64,000 nucleotides of DNA from Gnetum montanum (GCA_015680685.1 MNCI01004871.1:1321-65320), one strand, 5' to 3'. Shown: positions 12,451 through 25,040, counted from the first letter of the stretch. The notes: generated by a model not told the origin, from the sequence alone. Numbers and translations are program-made.

Positions 12451-12720
12451 GGCTCCTAAGTCCTCTTGTGAGGAGAGAGGAGAATCATCATCCATCGCTT
12501 CAATGCGCATCTTGCTAAGTAGGTCTCAAGAGGAGTGAGGAGGATCATCATAGTATAAAACCTCAATGTTATCCCACTAAGTAGGTCTCAAGATAGAGGA
12601 GTTACGAGGATCATCATCATAGCCTTAGTGCTATCTCACTAAATAGGCCTCAAGATAGAGCAACAAGGATCATCATCATTCAAAGCCTCTCTACTCATCT
12701 TGCCAAGTGGGTCTTAAGAG
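12451..12720. repeat. Tandem array, 62-64-bp unit, about 4 copies
   Basis: Unit starts at 12517, 12579, 12641 and 12705, with a weaker copy from 12451. Each begins AAGTAGGTCTCAAGA-like, has GAGGATCATCATCAT in the middle and ends in A/T-CT-C/T-ACT or CTTGCT. On the minus strand a 73-codon frame (12292-12510) reads through the first copy (MDDDSPLSSQED), so it may be a decayed repeat-containing coding exon. Confidence 0.75.
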
Positions 12721-13029
12721 GTGTTAAGTGGGGTTGATTGTGTGAAACAAATGAGCAAATTGTGAGGAAATAGGTGAGCTACTTGCAAAAGTTAAATGTG
12801 AAGGCTATATGGAAAGGAACAAAGAAGATTATTATCATTGAAAACCTCAATGTTCATCTTGTTAAGCAAAAATCTTAGAAAGGTTAACGAATGAACAAAA
12901 ACCTAACCTTCAAAGATCAACTCTAAGCATAGGGTAAAGTTGACTTTGTCCTTTTTGGAGGACAATTTGTATTTCTCTATCATCGCTTTGCAAAACGCAA
13001 TGTCCTATGCCTTGGCTTAGTATAAAAGT

Positions 13030-13894
13030 TGATAAGCAGTAAGGTACCCCTATGCCCAACCATACAAATCAGAAGCATTAACGTGCAATCCAGTCAAATT
13101 CCACATACTATAGTTACTAAGTACACTAGAGCTAAGCAGTGTGTGCGTGTTGTTCGTTCATTGTCTTCCTAGTACCACTTGTGGAATGCAATTGTATGGT
13201 TAAGTGTGACTGAGGCGTAAGATTTTTATTGTTTTGTGTTTTTATGGAATTACTCACCTAGAACAAGAATAAAAGTAAGAGCGATTAAAAATTAAAGCAA
13301 TTAATTGCTAAGGAAACTAAAGTCTAATCTAGCCTAACACAAGTAACCGTTGCCACTTCTCGGATACATCCTAAACTTCATGCGAACACTGCTACGCTGT
13401 CAAACACTAATCGTTTCTGAGCTACCAAGTGTCACATGCATGCTTGAAGGGGTCATGCTTATGTATCTTAATAAGTTGCTTGATTAATCAAAATTAATTA
13501 CTACATAAATAACATTAATGTAAATTGCATAAAATATAAATGCATAAGAAAGAAAATCTCAAGTGATACAAGGAATTGATCAAAGAGCTTGTCTTTATTG
13601 CCAACACAATGGTGTGCTCAGGTACATCAATGCTTAAATAAATATCCGTTCACACTTAGATCTCTTGCTGCGGGCACTTAGAAAATATTCTAACTTTCAA
13701 ATGGACAAATTGCAAGAGTTTCGCTACTTAATTGCCAAAAAATTTCTCCCAATTGTGCACCTAGGTGTTGTATTTATAGACCCAAGAGTAACCCTACAAT
13801 ATCGAATGTACGATATCGCATCTTGGGTCACGATATTGTGTACTCGATATCGTGGCCACCCTGATGTTGGAGTGATGAAAAACACGATTTATCA
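13030..13894 (-). repeat. Element B: 3' LTR
   Basis: 865 bp. Minus-strand start TGATAAATCG, end near CTTATCA. It has a run of about 60 bp (around 13278-13340) that the 5' LTR lacks, and fewer ATATCG palindromes near its U3 start. The 5' flank in plus view is AAAGT. Confidence 0.9.
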
Positions 13895-13902
13895 TACCCC
13901 CA
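13895..13902 (-). promoter_or_regulatory. Element B: polypurine tract
   Basis: Minus strand reads TGTGGGGGTA directly before the LTR TGATAAA. The adjoining CTCGAGGACAAGTTTTCATT is shared with the tracts of C (27586-27640) and D (51240-51272), so this is the family's second-strand primer. Confidence 0.8.
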
Positions 13903-16025
13903 CAACTGAATGAAAACTTGTCCTCGAGTATAGAAGAAAAGGAACAAGTCCTTTACAAAATATAACAAGGGATGTAGACTTATTTCACTGACATGTAGAG
14001 TGACATAGAGAAAACAGACAAATACAAAAGTGCCTGAGTATACAATATGACAATGGTGTACAAAATTGGGTGTTCATGACAATAAGAGAGAACACCAATG
14101 GATCCAAAAAACATTCAACCCCTCTTGGTAACAAAAGAATGAGGGAGAGATAAAAGAGATCCAGTGATCATGAACAATCTCTTGCGAGGGATATGGTTGC
14201 ATCCTTTGTGGTGACGACAGTCCTGCTTCCTATCCACACTTTTCCACTACAATCACAACAAAACCAAGGATTAGTATATATAGTGCAACAAATAATGACT
14301 AAGTACCTTGTCTCATCGGTGATTTTATTTAGCCAGGTTGTGATTGTGATAGATTGGTTGCTTGATGTTGTTAGTGGAAAGATTGACGAATGGGTTAAAT
14401 AAGAGAAGTGATCCATATAATTCAGAAAAAGCTTAACAAAAGGAGTACTAGAAAGAAGATATTCACAACAATAAAAAGGAGTTCATTACAAACAGTTGTG
14501 AAGGTGCATACAATTGTATGACATGGATAGGGTAAATAAAAAAAAATTGATTGTAACAATGTCTAAGGGTAAAGAACTTAACTTAACCAAACTAAAAGAT
14601 ATGCAAGTGGGTCCTCCCAAAGCAGGCATAGGCCTTTTATGCCCTTGCATAACTTCAAACCAAGGAGTCTGTGGGCACCATGGATGATTAACGGTTGCAA
14701 AAAGTTAAGTACAAAAACCCAAAAGTAACTAACTGAGAAACTCGACAAATCAAACCAAAACATTGAATCAAAACATGAAACCGATAGCAAGGTGAGGCAT
14801 GAAAAGCATAGATGGACGACAAAGAGAGTAGAATAGAGTTCCTAATTATGGTCACATACAATCCCTTGTGGAGTTTGTGATTAATTAACATGAGAGGATC
14901 CTTCCTCAGTCCAAATCAAAACCAACCACTTTCAATGACTTCGCATCAACATTCTAAGGCAAGTCCAACCCCTGAGACACAAGAATGCTACCACAAAACA
15001 ACCACCATTCCAATTGGAGTGAAGGTAGAAAGTGAGAAAGGACCTTATTAGAGGAGACAAGACAAGTCTCATAACCAGTGCTTGTAGCCCTTTTATTTGG
15101 TCTAAGGGGTGTGCTTTGAATTCCCTTTTTTTTTTGGATGTGAACCACACCATGCAAAGACCCATGTGTTTTTCCGCATTTATTTTGTCTAAGGAGTGTG
15201 TTGTGAATCCTTTTTTTTTGTTTTGTGATGACAACCACACCATGCAAGGACTTATTTGACTTCCTATTATGAAATGATGCAGAACGGTGAGAAGCTTACA
15301 AAAACACCCTTGTACACAGGAAAACAGAAAAGCACAAAGAATACCACATCCCTTTGAAGCAACACCCTGTCCAAACCTTTGATTCCTTTCTGATTCCAAA
15401 AACTACACAAGTCACCAATTTATTAAAGTTGCATTAATGAAGAAGAGACTGCATGCTTTCAAAACAAGGAAAACCATAGAGTATGTGGATGGGTGGATGA
15501 TGTGGACTCACTACCTATTACATGAAAAGAAACCATGTCTTAGTCGTTAGTAACAACATTCAAAGTCAAAAACCAGACATCAACAATCAAATTACAAATG
15601 AAGCATACCATCATCGAATAGTGCATTACTATTGTACCTGCCACCTTATTAGCAGAAAAAGTAGAGAAACACATCAAACACAAGCAAACATAACCATAAA
15701 AGAAAGTAAAAGAGTAGATAATAAATATTGAATATATTAACGATGGTGTAAAACAAAAACTAAGGGAAGACCAATAACCTTAAAAATACAAATATGTAAA
15801 ACAAAGAAGATGAAAACAAAAAGTTGTAAACCCAAAAATGTGTAAAAGAAAAAGGTCAAAAACTGAGGAGCCGCCTAAGGTGTTAGTATGGGTGGCCATC
15901 TCCCCCACGACTAAGTTGGCAGGGAGAGATCTGAAAGATTGAGCGTGGTTGTCCATCTGATGAGGTGTTTGTTGCATTGGTTGGCTTGGGTTCATGGAAA
16001 GGTTTTATTTATTGAATGTTGACTA
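13903..16025 (-). other. Element B: non-coding tail between integrase and PPT
   Basis: 2.1 kb with no convincing ORF; homologous parts occur in A, C and D. A block ending AACCACACCATGCAA is present twice here (about 15092-15160 and 15180-15250) but once in A and D. A 155-codon minus frame (14932-15399) merely runs across this duplicated block. Contains the conserved CATCTCCCCCACGAC block at about 15897. Confidence 0.6.
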
Positions 16026-16029
16026 GTTG

Positions 16030-17300
16030 TTTCTTATTTGGGTTGTCAGGTTTGTAGATGATCATGGCCCCAGATGGAAAAGTCTCATCAATGATGTAAG
16101 GTCCTTCCCACAATGTTTGAAATTTGGTTCATTGGGGTACATGTGTAGGATTCCAATAGAGAACCTTGTCTCCTGGTTGAAACTTGACTTTTCTTATTTT
16201 AAGGTCATGTCATTTCTTGTTGAATTCCTTATGGCCATTAACCGATTTTCATCTAGCAAGTTGAGACTCATTAATCGTTCTTTTTGTGCTAGACTTAGAT
16301 TTAGGTCAAGGTCATAGGCTGTAGAGAGTGTATGGAGCTCAAATTGGATGGGCAATGTTGGTAGTTTTCTGTACATAAGCTCATAGGACGAATAACCTAT
16401 GGGAAGCTTCCATGTGGAGCGATAGGCCCAAAGGGCATCATTTAATTTAGTGTTCCAATCCCTTCAGTATTTACTAATGGTACACATTAAGATTTTTGTA
16501 ATCTCCCGATTAGTAACCTTAGCTTGAACATTGGCTTGGAGGTGATATGGTGTTGTAAATTTATGTTCAACCCCCAAGCATTGCATCAGCTTCCAGAAAG
16601 TGGCACCTGTAAAATGAGTTCTATTATCAGAAATTATTGTAGGAGGTACACCAAACCTATTTACGACGTTTTGTTGTGCAAACTAAGCAACAGTGGTGGA
16701 TGTACAGTCGATGACGGTTGCTACTTCTACCCACTTGGTACAATAGTCAACTACGACTATTATATATGCCTTTCCATTTGATAAAGGTGTGATGGGACCC
16801 ACCAAGTCAATGCCCCAAATGTCGAATGGTTTGAGAGGTTGTATCCATTGTTGTGGTCCCTCCATTTGAGTTGTCATTCCACCATCCCTTTGGCAATGAT
16901 CACAAGCGCGAACAAATTGGTGTGCATCCTTGAAGATTGTTGGCTAGTAATACCCTGCCATGAGGATCTTTATGGTCGTGCATCTTCTAGCATAATGGCC
17001 CCCACAAGGACCTTCGTGAGCATCTTGAAGAACACTCAGTTGATTTGCATTAGGGATACACCAACATACTAGGCCATCGAGACAAACCTTGTAAAGGTTT
17101 TCATTAATCTCCATGAAATATTTGACCTGGTGAAGAAACTATTGTTTCTTTCTAGTGTCCAGCCCTTGTGGCAGTTCTTGCTTGAGCAAATAAGTGAGGA
17201 TGGTGTCGTACCATTTTGGTTCATCGAGCATTTGTGCATTAATAGCATTTGCAAGGAGAGATTCATCATGGAATTGGTCAAATAAAGGACTTTCTTTCTC
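16030..17300 (-). pseudogene. pol: Element B: integrase pseudogene
   Basis: Zinc-binding part with H-x-GP-CGGHYARR-C and CDHC-Q spacing (about 16890-17010), then the DDE core: IWGIDLVGP (about 16800, first Asp present), IISDNRTHF (about 16630, second Asp present) and QANVQAKVTNRE, in which the catalytic Glu is Lys (codon 16518-16520, GAG to AAG). C-terminal region runs to about 16030. Integration of cDNA would be its role. Several stops, for example near 16683 and 16476. Confidence 0.8.
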
Positions 17301-17309
17301 CTTGTCATC

Positions 17310-17700
17310 TCATCTTAGTTGCAATAAGTGATTTGTGACCACATTTTCGACACCTTTACGATCTACCATTGTGAAATCAAATTCTTGCAAAATCAAGAGC
17401 CACCGTATGACACGGGGCCTCACCATTGGTTTATTCATTAAAAATCTGATGGCGCTATGATCTGTGTGTATAAACACTTTATAGCCAAGCACATAGTGCC
17501 TAAACTTTTATAAAGCAAACAATACTACCATCAACTACTTTTTTTTGGTGGTGTAGTTCATTTGTGCACCTGTGATGCTCTAGCTTACATAGTGAATGTA
17601 ATATGAACGTTTTTTATCATCCATTTGTGTAAGCACTGCCCCCAAAGCGTAATTTGATGCATCATTCATCACATAAAACGGTCTGGACCAATCTAGTGCT
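17310..17700 (-). pseudogene. pol: Element B: RNase H pseudogene
   Basis: Domain follows RT in the same order as in all Ty3/gypsy elements: MNDASNYALGAVL (about 17665, first Asp), a TTKKK block where TT-x-KE with the catalytic Glu is expected, FIHTDHSAIRFL (about 17465, Asp present) and VVTNHLLQL where VADHLSRL is usual, so the last Asp is Asn. It would remove the RNA strand during reverse transcription. Confidence 0.75.
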
Positions 17701-17709
17701 TGAAAAATG

Positions 17710-18775
17710 GGAGTTTCAATAAGCTTTCACTTTAATTGTTGAAATGTTGATTCACATGCAAGGGTCTAGACAAACAATGCATCCTTCTTTATCAATTTCA
17801 CCAATGGCTTGGTGATTTTGGAAAAATTTTTGATGAATCATCGGTAGTAACTGGTATGACCAAGGAATGACTGAACTTCTTTGACTATTTCAAGTTGATA
17901 GGTTATGCCTTGGATAACCCTTATTTTTTTAGGGTCCACCTCGATTCTTGCTTTTGAGATGCAATGCCCCAAAACTATGCCTTCCTGGACCATAAGATGG
18001 CTCTTTTACCAATTGAGTCGAAGGTTTGTTTCGATACATCTTTTTAACACCTGCTTAAGACGGTCTAGAGCTTGCTCGAACGTAGCTTCGTAGGTAGAAA
18101 AATCATCCATAAAAACTTCTACCCCACTACCGATTTTCTGTTGAAAAATGCTAAGAACTAATCATTGAAATGTGGTTGGGGCATTACATAGACCAAATTG
18201 CATTTGTCGGTAAGAAAAAGTCCCCCAATGACTTCTGAAAGTTATTTTTGCCTAGTTCTTTGATGCAACCCAAATTTGGTTATAGCCACTCTAACCATCA
18301 AGAAAGCTATAATAGTTATGCCTTGAAATGGTGTCCAACACTTGGTCCACGAAAGGTAATGGAAAATGATCCTTGAAATTTGCCATGTTGAGCAACTGGA
18401 AATCAATGCACGTTTGCCATTTGCCTTCTTTCTATGGTACAATCACAAGAGGCTTGACCCACTCACTATCTACGACAAGGTAGATGAATCTCGCTTTGAG
18501 GAGTTGTTCAGTCTCCTCTTTGACAATCTATTTTAACTTAGGATTCAAGCATTTCTACGACTATCATTTCGGCTTGACGGTGGGGTCAGTGTATATTCAG
18601 TGCTAGCATATTCTTGGATCTATCCCAATGAGTTTGGAATATCACCAAGCAAAGGCTGCTGACCATTTTTCCACAACTTTTATCAATTTTCTCTTCTGTT
18701 TTGTAGCAAGCTTGGCATTAATAATAACCGACCTCCCATTTTTCAAAAATACATACTCCATTCTAGCCGATAGTG
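17710..18775 (-). pseudogene. pol: Element B: reverse transcriptase pseudogene
   Basis: Starts with the pre-RT stretch ending EKWSAAFAW (about 18645) and contains EGKWQTCIDFQLLN, KDHFPLPFVDQVLD, YYSFLDG-stop-SGYNQI, QFGLCNAPTTFQ, the catalytic VEVFMDDFS (about 18095-18122, both Asp present) and GIVLGHCIS. At least ten in-frame stops, most explained by CAG/CGA/TGG to TAG/TGA. Confidence 0.85.
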
Positions 18776-19160
18776 TCTTCAATTCAAGGGACTCTTGTTT
18801 AAAGTTATCAAGAATTTCTAGCTCACCCCAATTAACATCATCATTTGCTCTTTCAGACAGCTGGTGATGAACTTGCTTGAGTTCATCCATACTTGCAACG
18901 TCCTCGTACATTAGGTCCTCAGTCGGTTCCATGCATAATGTACTGCTGCTAACATCAGCTCTCAGCCACTGGGTGCCTTCTTGTTTTGTGGCTGCTACGT
19001 ACAAACATCTCTAGATATCAGCTTCTAGTGCACACTGCTTGCATGCAAAGATAGATGTTTACTTTACTAACCATAACTTCTACACACAATGGCACCCTAA
19101 ATCGCTGTACGCGATACATGGAACTCTCTTCTTCTCAATCTTTCCAAATTCATTTTCTTT

Positions 19161-19676
19161 TTATATCTCCAAGGAAAGATCTCTAATGCCCATTTTGGCA
19201 TCCACAATACTTAACCACGCCCTTCCCATAATGATTGGAAAATCCTCCTTGCAGTTCTCCACTTTGATTACTAGGAAATCAGTGGGATATGACCACCCAC
19301 AAATGGTGGTGATGATGTCTTTAACCAATCCCAATGGAACAATGATGAACTGGTTCACTAGCTCTAGCCGAATGTTGCTCTTCTTCAAAGAAGAAAGGTT
19401 CCACATTGTATACATCTCATGCGAGATGAAATTAACACCAGAATTAGAGTTAAGAAGAGCTTTGCAAGGCTCATTCCCAATAATTTGCAAGTAAATTAGG
19501 GGACTCTTGGGATCAACTAATTTTCTAGGTAGGTTACCAGCTCGAATCCAATCGAATATAGCATGTGTCAACATTATAATATGGATTCGAGAAGGATTTT
19601 GGTTTGAAGGAGACTCGGATAAAGAGGAAACAGAGAAAGTTCGAGGAGCAAGGTTACCAACCACTGATGTGTCCAA
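19161..19676 (-). pseudogene. pol: Element B: aspartic protease with mutated active site
   Basis: 171 codons open. The expected ALLDSGSGVNLIS loop reads ALLNSNSGVNFIS: the catalytic Asp is Asn (codon 19449-19451, GAC to AAC). Downstream the family blocks SNIRLELVNQ, GLVKDIITTICGWSYP and DFPIIMGRAWLSIVDA are well kept. So the frame is open but the enzyme cannot be catalytic. Confidence 0.85.
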
Positions 19677-20229
19677 GGGCTTTGGTGAACTATGAGGTTA
19701 GAAGAAGGGTTTTTTCTTTGTTCATGGTTCCAACCCACTAGATGAGTTAACCGATTGCAAGTTAACTACCCTCATAGTGTTTCTTTGTTGTGGTTGTGTA
19801 GGCAATTCACCTTGCATGGACGAAGCAAGTGGTAGTTGTGCAAAAGGTGGAGGAGTAGGTGTAGGAACAGGAGGTGCATGAGGGTAGTAGGTGGCATCCC
19901 TCCGTGGATAGGGAGATTGGTATATTTTAAGAGGGTAGTGATAAGATTGGTAAGCAAAAATATGATCAAAGGAGTCCCTTGGCAATGAAGGTTGCTGAAC
20001 ATAGTAACTGTAGGGATCTGGTTGCCGGTAAGGGTATTGTTGTCTTGGGTGTGGAAATGCCCACGATTGTGGTTGCTGCCATTGCTAGTATAGTTCATAG
20101 GGTTGCGGAGGAGTTCCACTTGGATAGTACTATTGTGGTTGGTGGAACTGTTGAGGATTGCCTTATGGATAAGGCAATCTTTTGGGCGTTTACCTTTGTG
20201 CAAGTTGTGGATATAAGGCATACACCCCA

Positions 20230-22069
20230 GATTCCTGCAAGTGTAATATAACTGGACAACATCCCTTAGGATGTTCATACTGGCAAACATCACACCCACC
20301 ATCATCATCTAAATCGCTATCTATAGCCATCGCTATTGCAACCATTTTACCTTTACCCTTAGATATGGTGCACTTAGCCTCCTTACGTCTCCAATGCTCT
20401 CGCTCACCACCTTACTCCTTGGACTCTTCAGTAATTTTTAGAACAGCTTGAAACCTATTGTCCATGGAGTCCCATAATTGATCAACCTTAGTCGTGATTT
20501 CTAATTGCAACTTTTGGAATGGCAAGGTTTTCTGATTTACCACCTCATCTCTGGCAAATTCACCCTCACTGTCACAAAATCGAATCCCCTTTTTCCCAAT
20601 AGAAGGATCCCTATTGTATTCTTCTACACTTTCACATTTTCTCAGCTCTCCCTCCTTCTTGGCTACCTGCTTAATTAGTCTTTGGATCTAATAGGTGCTT
20701 AACTCTGTCAATCTTCCTTGGGCATAAACGCCAAGGGTTTTCCTGGTTTCAAACTGCAACCCATCTATGATATGGCGAAGTTGATCAAGCTAAGAGTATT
20801 CATGGCCGAGACACCTATGCAACAAAGAGTAGTATCAACCAATAGTAGCATCCAAGGGCTCATAATTCCCTTGTTTCCACTGTTGAATTTGTTTCCTTAG
20901 ATTGGATACTCGGGAGTACGTTTGATATTTGTCATTGAATAGTTCCAACATCGTACTCCACCACCTAATTGATTTTGGTTCCAAGGATCGATACCAACTT
21001 TCTGCTTCCTTTATAAGCGTCCTTGGAAATAATTTCAACTTTTGCCAATCATTTTCAATATTCTGCAAGGCACATGCATCTTGAAAGGCTTGGAGATGAT
21101 TTTGCAGATTAGCATCATATCCTCCCTCGAATCGAGGAATATTATTCATATCAAGCCTATTCATTCTACTATCCTTCACGTGCCTAGTTGGAATCCTCAT
21201 AGCCTCTGCAATATTTAACATGCCCCAAGTAGCAAGTAGAGGTTCATCAAAGTCATGATGGTGGTGCCTATGATGTTCCCTACTAGCCCTTCTTTCTTGA
21301 TGCTAGGCCTCTTTGGGTTGCCCATGTCTTTAGTCACGACTGTCCCAATGGTCCCTTATATTGTTTAGGTCCTGTTGGTTACCTTCATCACGATTATTTC
21401 ATCTGAGGCCATGATCTGAACTCGATGAAGAAGAAGATGATGACAATGAAGGGGAAGAAGAAGGGGAACTTGCTTCATGTTGATGCCTCTCACCCTTCCT
21501 TTCATGCTTACAACCACGATCACAATCATGATCTCCTTTGTCCCCGTTTTCTTAACCTGCTTCTCCAAATCCATTTTTTTCATTGGATCCGTTTTGATCA
21601 GAACCTGGATTATGGATTGTACATTCTAGTTGAGGGCTCCTTGAACAAAGTCAAAGAGAGGAGAATCACTAAAGAAATGGTCACCTTCATCCATTGGGCC
21701 AAGCAGGGGTGAAAAGATGTTTAACCCCTTGTCCTTCATAAGCTCATGTTGGTGCTTTAGTTGCCGATCCCTTAATCTTTATGCTTCAGCGGGATGATAA
21801 TCCCTTGAGTCAAGATCTCGCATTTCATATTCTCCATGGAGATGTTGAAGCTCGTGTCATGCTATCATCAGCTGGAGCATGGTTGGAATAGATTGATCAG
21901 GTGGCAACACAATGTTGTCTTTCATATCGCATCACCACATCAGTTTATCTTAATGCAAGATGAAGGTAAAGTCTAGTACATACTCATCAGGATGAGCATA
22001 TACCACCCAGTATTGTTGAGGCACCTAAACTGCCCTAGGCAAATATGGGCTCCTATGAGAAGAAGACAT
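20230..22069 (-). pseudogene. gag: Element B: gag pseudogene
   Basis: Start ATG 22069-22067, 140 bases inside the PBS, MSSSHRS as in A. The core (20835-21221, 128 codons open) starts MLNIAEAMRIPTRH and carries LDMNNIPRFEGGY, LQAFQDACALQNIEN, LFPRTLIKEAESWY and YQTYSRVSNLRKQI. The zinc-binding motif C-x2-C-x3-H-x3-C (CDVCQYEHPKGC) is at about 20260-20300. A Pro/Gln/Asn-rich spacer follows (19722-20230). Confidence 0.85.
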
Positions 22070-22208
22070 TTTGTGTTAATAAATAGTGTGCAATTGAGAT
22101 TTAATTTAATGATAATAATTTTTATTTTCATAGGATTTGACTCTTAGGGTTTGAACAACAAGGTTACTAAATTTCACTAGGCTTAGATAGCGCATGAAGA
22201 ACTATAGT

Positions 22209-22225
22209 CCCTGGCAACGGTGCTA
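22209..22225 (-). promoter_or_regulatory. Element B: primer-binding site, decayed
   Basis: Minus strand TAGCACCGTTGCCAGGG; compared with A (TGGTGCCGTTGCCAGGG) three of the first five bases differ. One base separates it from the LTR. Confidence 0.8.
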
Positions 22226-22226
22226 A

Positions 22227-23045
22227 TGATGAGCAGCAGGTACCCCTATGCCCACCCTTACGAATCACAAGCGTTCATGTGCAATTCAGTCGAATTCCAC
22301 AAACTATAGTTACTAAGTACACTAGAGCTAAGTAGTGTGTGCATGTTGTTTGTTCGTTGTCTTCCCAGTTCCACTTGTGGAATGCAATTATATGGTTAAG
22401 TGTGACTGAGGCGTAAGATTTCTATTGTTTTATGTTTTTATGGAATTACTCACCTAGAACAAGAATAAAAGTAACACAAGTAACCGTTCCCACTTCCTGG
22501 ATACATCCTAAACTTCATGCAGACACTGTTGGGCTATCAAACGCTAATCATTTCTAAGCTACCAAGTGTCACACACATGCTCGAAGGGGTTGTGCTTGTG
22601 TATCTTAATAAGTTGCTTGATTAATCAAAATTAATTACTACATAAATAACATTAATGTAAATTGGATAAAATATAAATGCATAAGAAAGAAAATCTCAAG
22701 TGCTACAAGGAATGGATCAAAGAGTTCATCTTTATTACAAACACAATGGTGTGGTCAGGTACATCAATGCTTGAATAAAGATCTGTTCACACTTAGACCT
22801 CCTACTGCGGGCACTTGGAAAATATTCTAACTTTTAAATGGACAAACTGCAAGAGTTCCACTACTTAACTGCTAAAAAATTTCTCCCAATTATGCACCTG
22901 GGTGCTGTATTTATAGACCCGGGAGTAACCCTATGATATCGAATGTACGATATCACATCTTGGGTCACGATATCGCATTCCCGATATCGTGTACTCGATA
23001 TCGCAGCCACCCTGATATCGGAGTGATGAAAAACACAATTTATCA
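22227..23045 (-). repeat. Element B: 5' LTR
   Basis: 819 bp. Minus-strand features: start TGATAAATTG, a run of ATATCG palindromes (about 22935-23020), TATAAATA (22915-22908), R-region hairpin ATCTTTATT / AATAAAGAT (22728-22736 and 22774-22782), end CTCATCA. Flanked by AAAGT at 23046. Confidence 0.9.
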
Positions 23046-23050
23046 AAAGT

Positions 23051-24099
23051 TATCCTTTGCAACGTCAGTTTCAGCGATAGAGGGGAAATTGGTTTATTTA
23101 TCCTCATTCTGTTGTTTGCCCAACCAAAAAGTTTAATCATTGGAGAACCGAATTGTATACTAAGACAAATTCCAAGAATCTAACCACAATGATTAAAAAT
23201 GGCTTCATCAAAAGTAATCTAATGATGGATTATTTTTTTATTAGTATTGTTATTCATGGAAGATGGATTATAGAATGTAAACTTCTAGATATTGATTGGT
23301 CCAAACTATAGAATCACAAGAATTTAAGTGAGACAAAATTTTTGCTCGAAAATTGATTACTCTCTCTTTGGTAGATAAAGATTAGGAAAGCGAATCTTTC
23401 AATTCATTGATGCCTTTAAATAACATTAAATGGAAAACTTTTTCTTTTTTGATATTTTTAAAGTAAAGAAAGTGAAAGGAAGATAGCACTAACTTGTTTT
23501 CTAATTTAATGAATCTATCGTTCTTTTTAGTTGTCTTTGAATTTTTGGTAAACCCTTAATTAGAACTTATCCTTTATCTTTTGTGTACAAAATGGATATT
23601 TCATTAATTTTATATTTATTAGTGATTTTTTGATATTTCATCTTAGAATTATTAATGATTTTTGCCACTTCCTTAGATGATAATCGGTCTATTTTGAAAT
23701 ATTTATGTTAGCTATCATGTTTTCTAATTAACATTGTGAAATGATGTCACTTCAAATTTATTGGCTAATGACTTATATCATTTCAATCATCATTAAAATC
23801 ATATTCTTCTAACCTATGGGCAAAACTTGTAGAATACTAGATACAACCAATAAAACTAAGATACTAACTAATAGTCTAGGTCCAAAGTAATTAGGATTAC
23901 AAGTTTTTATCAACAATTTGTACAATTTAATATTTCAATGAAAGATTTAGCTTAATATTAAGTTTGGTGCCTAGCCAGAGGGTGATACAAGTTTTATTTA
24001 TCAAGTGAGAACTCATACATTTAATTTTTAATTTTTTGGGATAAGGCTAAGATAATGATGATTTAGGTTAATCTTAATTGACAATTTCTACATTTATAT
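23051..24099. other. AT-rich spacer
   Basis: No gene, repeat end or RNA recognised. It continues the sequence interrupted by B at 13024. Confidence 0.5.
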
Positions 24100-25040
24100 A
24101 CATCTCATTAACAAGCATTCTAACCATGCAAGAATAAAATGATCATTATAAAACAATTTATTTTTGCATGCATTTGAAATATTAACAAGTAACATTGACA
24201 ATAAAGGATATACATGATGAATCCCTTGGTGTATGCTAGTTGCAAATGATATTGTGTTGGTGGATACAACTTGAGAAAATATCACTTCTAAAATGGAGAA
24301 GTGGATATATGCGTTAGAATAAAAAGGCTTAAAAATTAGCAGAAGTAAGACATAATATAAAGAATGCAATTTTAATAACATAAATGGTGGTTTAATAGAA
24401 ATGACAATTTAAGGTCAAAAAGTTCCTTATTGTAAATAGTTTTGCTATCTAGGATAAATCCTCCAATCAAATAGTGAAAGTGATAAAGTTACAAGAAATA
24501 TAATTGAGGCAAGATGGTCAAAAATGGAGATAGGCTAGTGGTGTTCTATATGATAAAAAACACCAATGAAAATGAAAAGAAAATTTTACATGATAACAAT
24601 CAAGGCTATTATGTTATATGATGCTAAATTTTGGCCAATACAAAATAGGCACAAACAACAAATTAGTGGGGTTGAAATGTGAATGGTTATATAGATGTTG
24701 AATGTTACTAGAAAATATAAACTACATAACACAAACATTAGAGGAAAAGACTTGGAGTGGCTTCATTTTAGGTAAGTTACAAGAAAGATGACTTAGATGG
24801 TTTGATCATGTATAAAGAAAATTAGAAAATGAGCCTATAAAAAAAAGGTTGCTACATCATTGTTTCAGAAAAGCCATCAAAAGGAAGACCAAAAAAGACA
24901 TCGGAAAAAAACAATTGAAGATGATTTGAAGAAAATGCAAATAAACTAAGATCTAGCTCTTAATATAGGGGAATGGTGAAAAAGAACTCATGTAATTGAC
25001 ATCATTTTATTGGCACAAGGCTAAAATGTTGATAATGATG
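24100..25040 (+). pseudogene. LINE (L1-type) ORF2 remnant: reverse transcriptase C-terminal part
   Basis: Conceptual plus-strand translation gives, in order, WCMLVANDIVLV (the F-x-DD catalytic box, one Asp changed to Asn), ALE-x-KGLKISRSKT, YKECNFN, YLG-x-ILQS, KFYMITIKAIMLYDAKFW and RWLRWFDHV-x-RKLENEPIKKR, then a basic GRPKK-like stretch. This order is that of plant L1-type LINE-derived reverse transcriptase fragments. Many stops and some indels; the end near 25030 fits the usual end of the ORF. Confidence 0.75.

Larger units (their letters stand above)
5486..13024. other. AT-rich spacer, no recognisable gene
   Basis: About 7.5 kb without a gene I can identify. Small open frames on both strands show no known motif. 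The part 7000-8480 is less AT-rich and could hold a decayed gene, but no exon structure could be defended. It contains (CTGAA)x4 at about 7300-7320, several local duplications (listed separately), and a 62-bp tandem array near its right end. No tRNA, rRNA or transposon ends were recognised. Confidence 0.5.
13030..23045 (-). mobile_element. Element B: complete Athila-like Ty3/gypsy LTR retrotransposon, degenerate
   Basis: 10.0 kb, bounded by two LTRs (13030-13894 and 22227-23045) and by a perfect 5-bp target duplication AAAGT (13025-13029 and 23046-23050). Internal order on the minus strand: PBS, gag, proline/glutamine spacer, PR, RT, RNase H, integrase, 2.1-kb tail, polypurine tract. RT blocks (KDHFPLPFVDQ, YYSFLDG-x-SGYNQI, VEVFMDDF, LGHCIS) are of Athila type. 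Every enzyme is broken: PR catalytic Asp is Asn, integrase catalytic Glu is Lys, RT and RNase H are full of stops. It represents the autonomous form of the family to which A, C and D belong. Confidence 0.93.

Noticed and set aside
14932-15399. 155-codon minus-strand frame in B as an envelope-like gene
   Set aside because: It runs over a duplicated non-coding block shared with A and D where no frame is kept; no membrane or signal features convincing.
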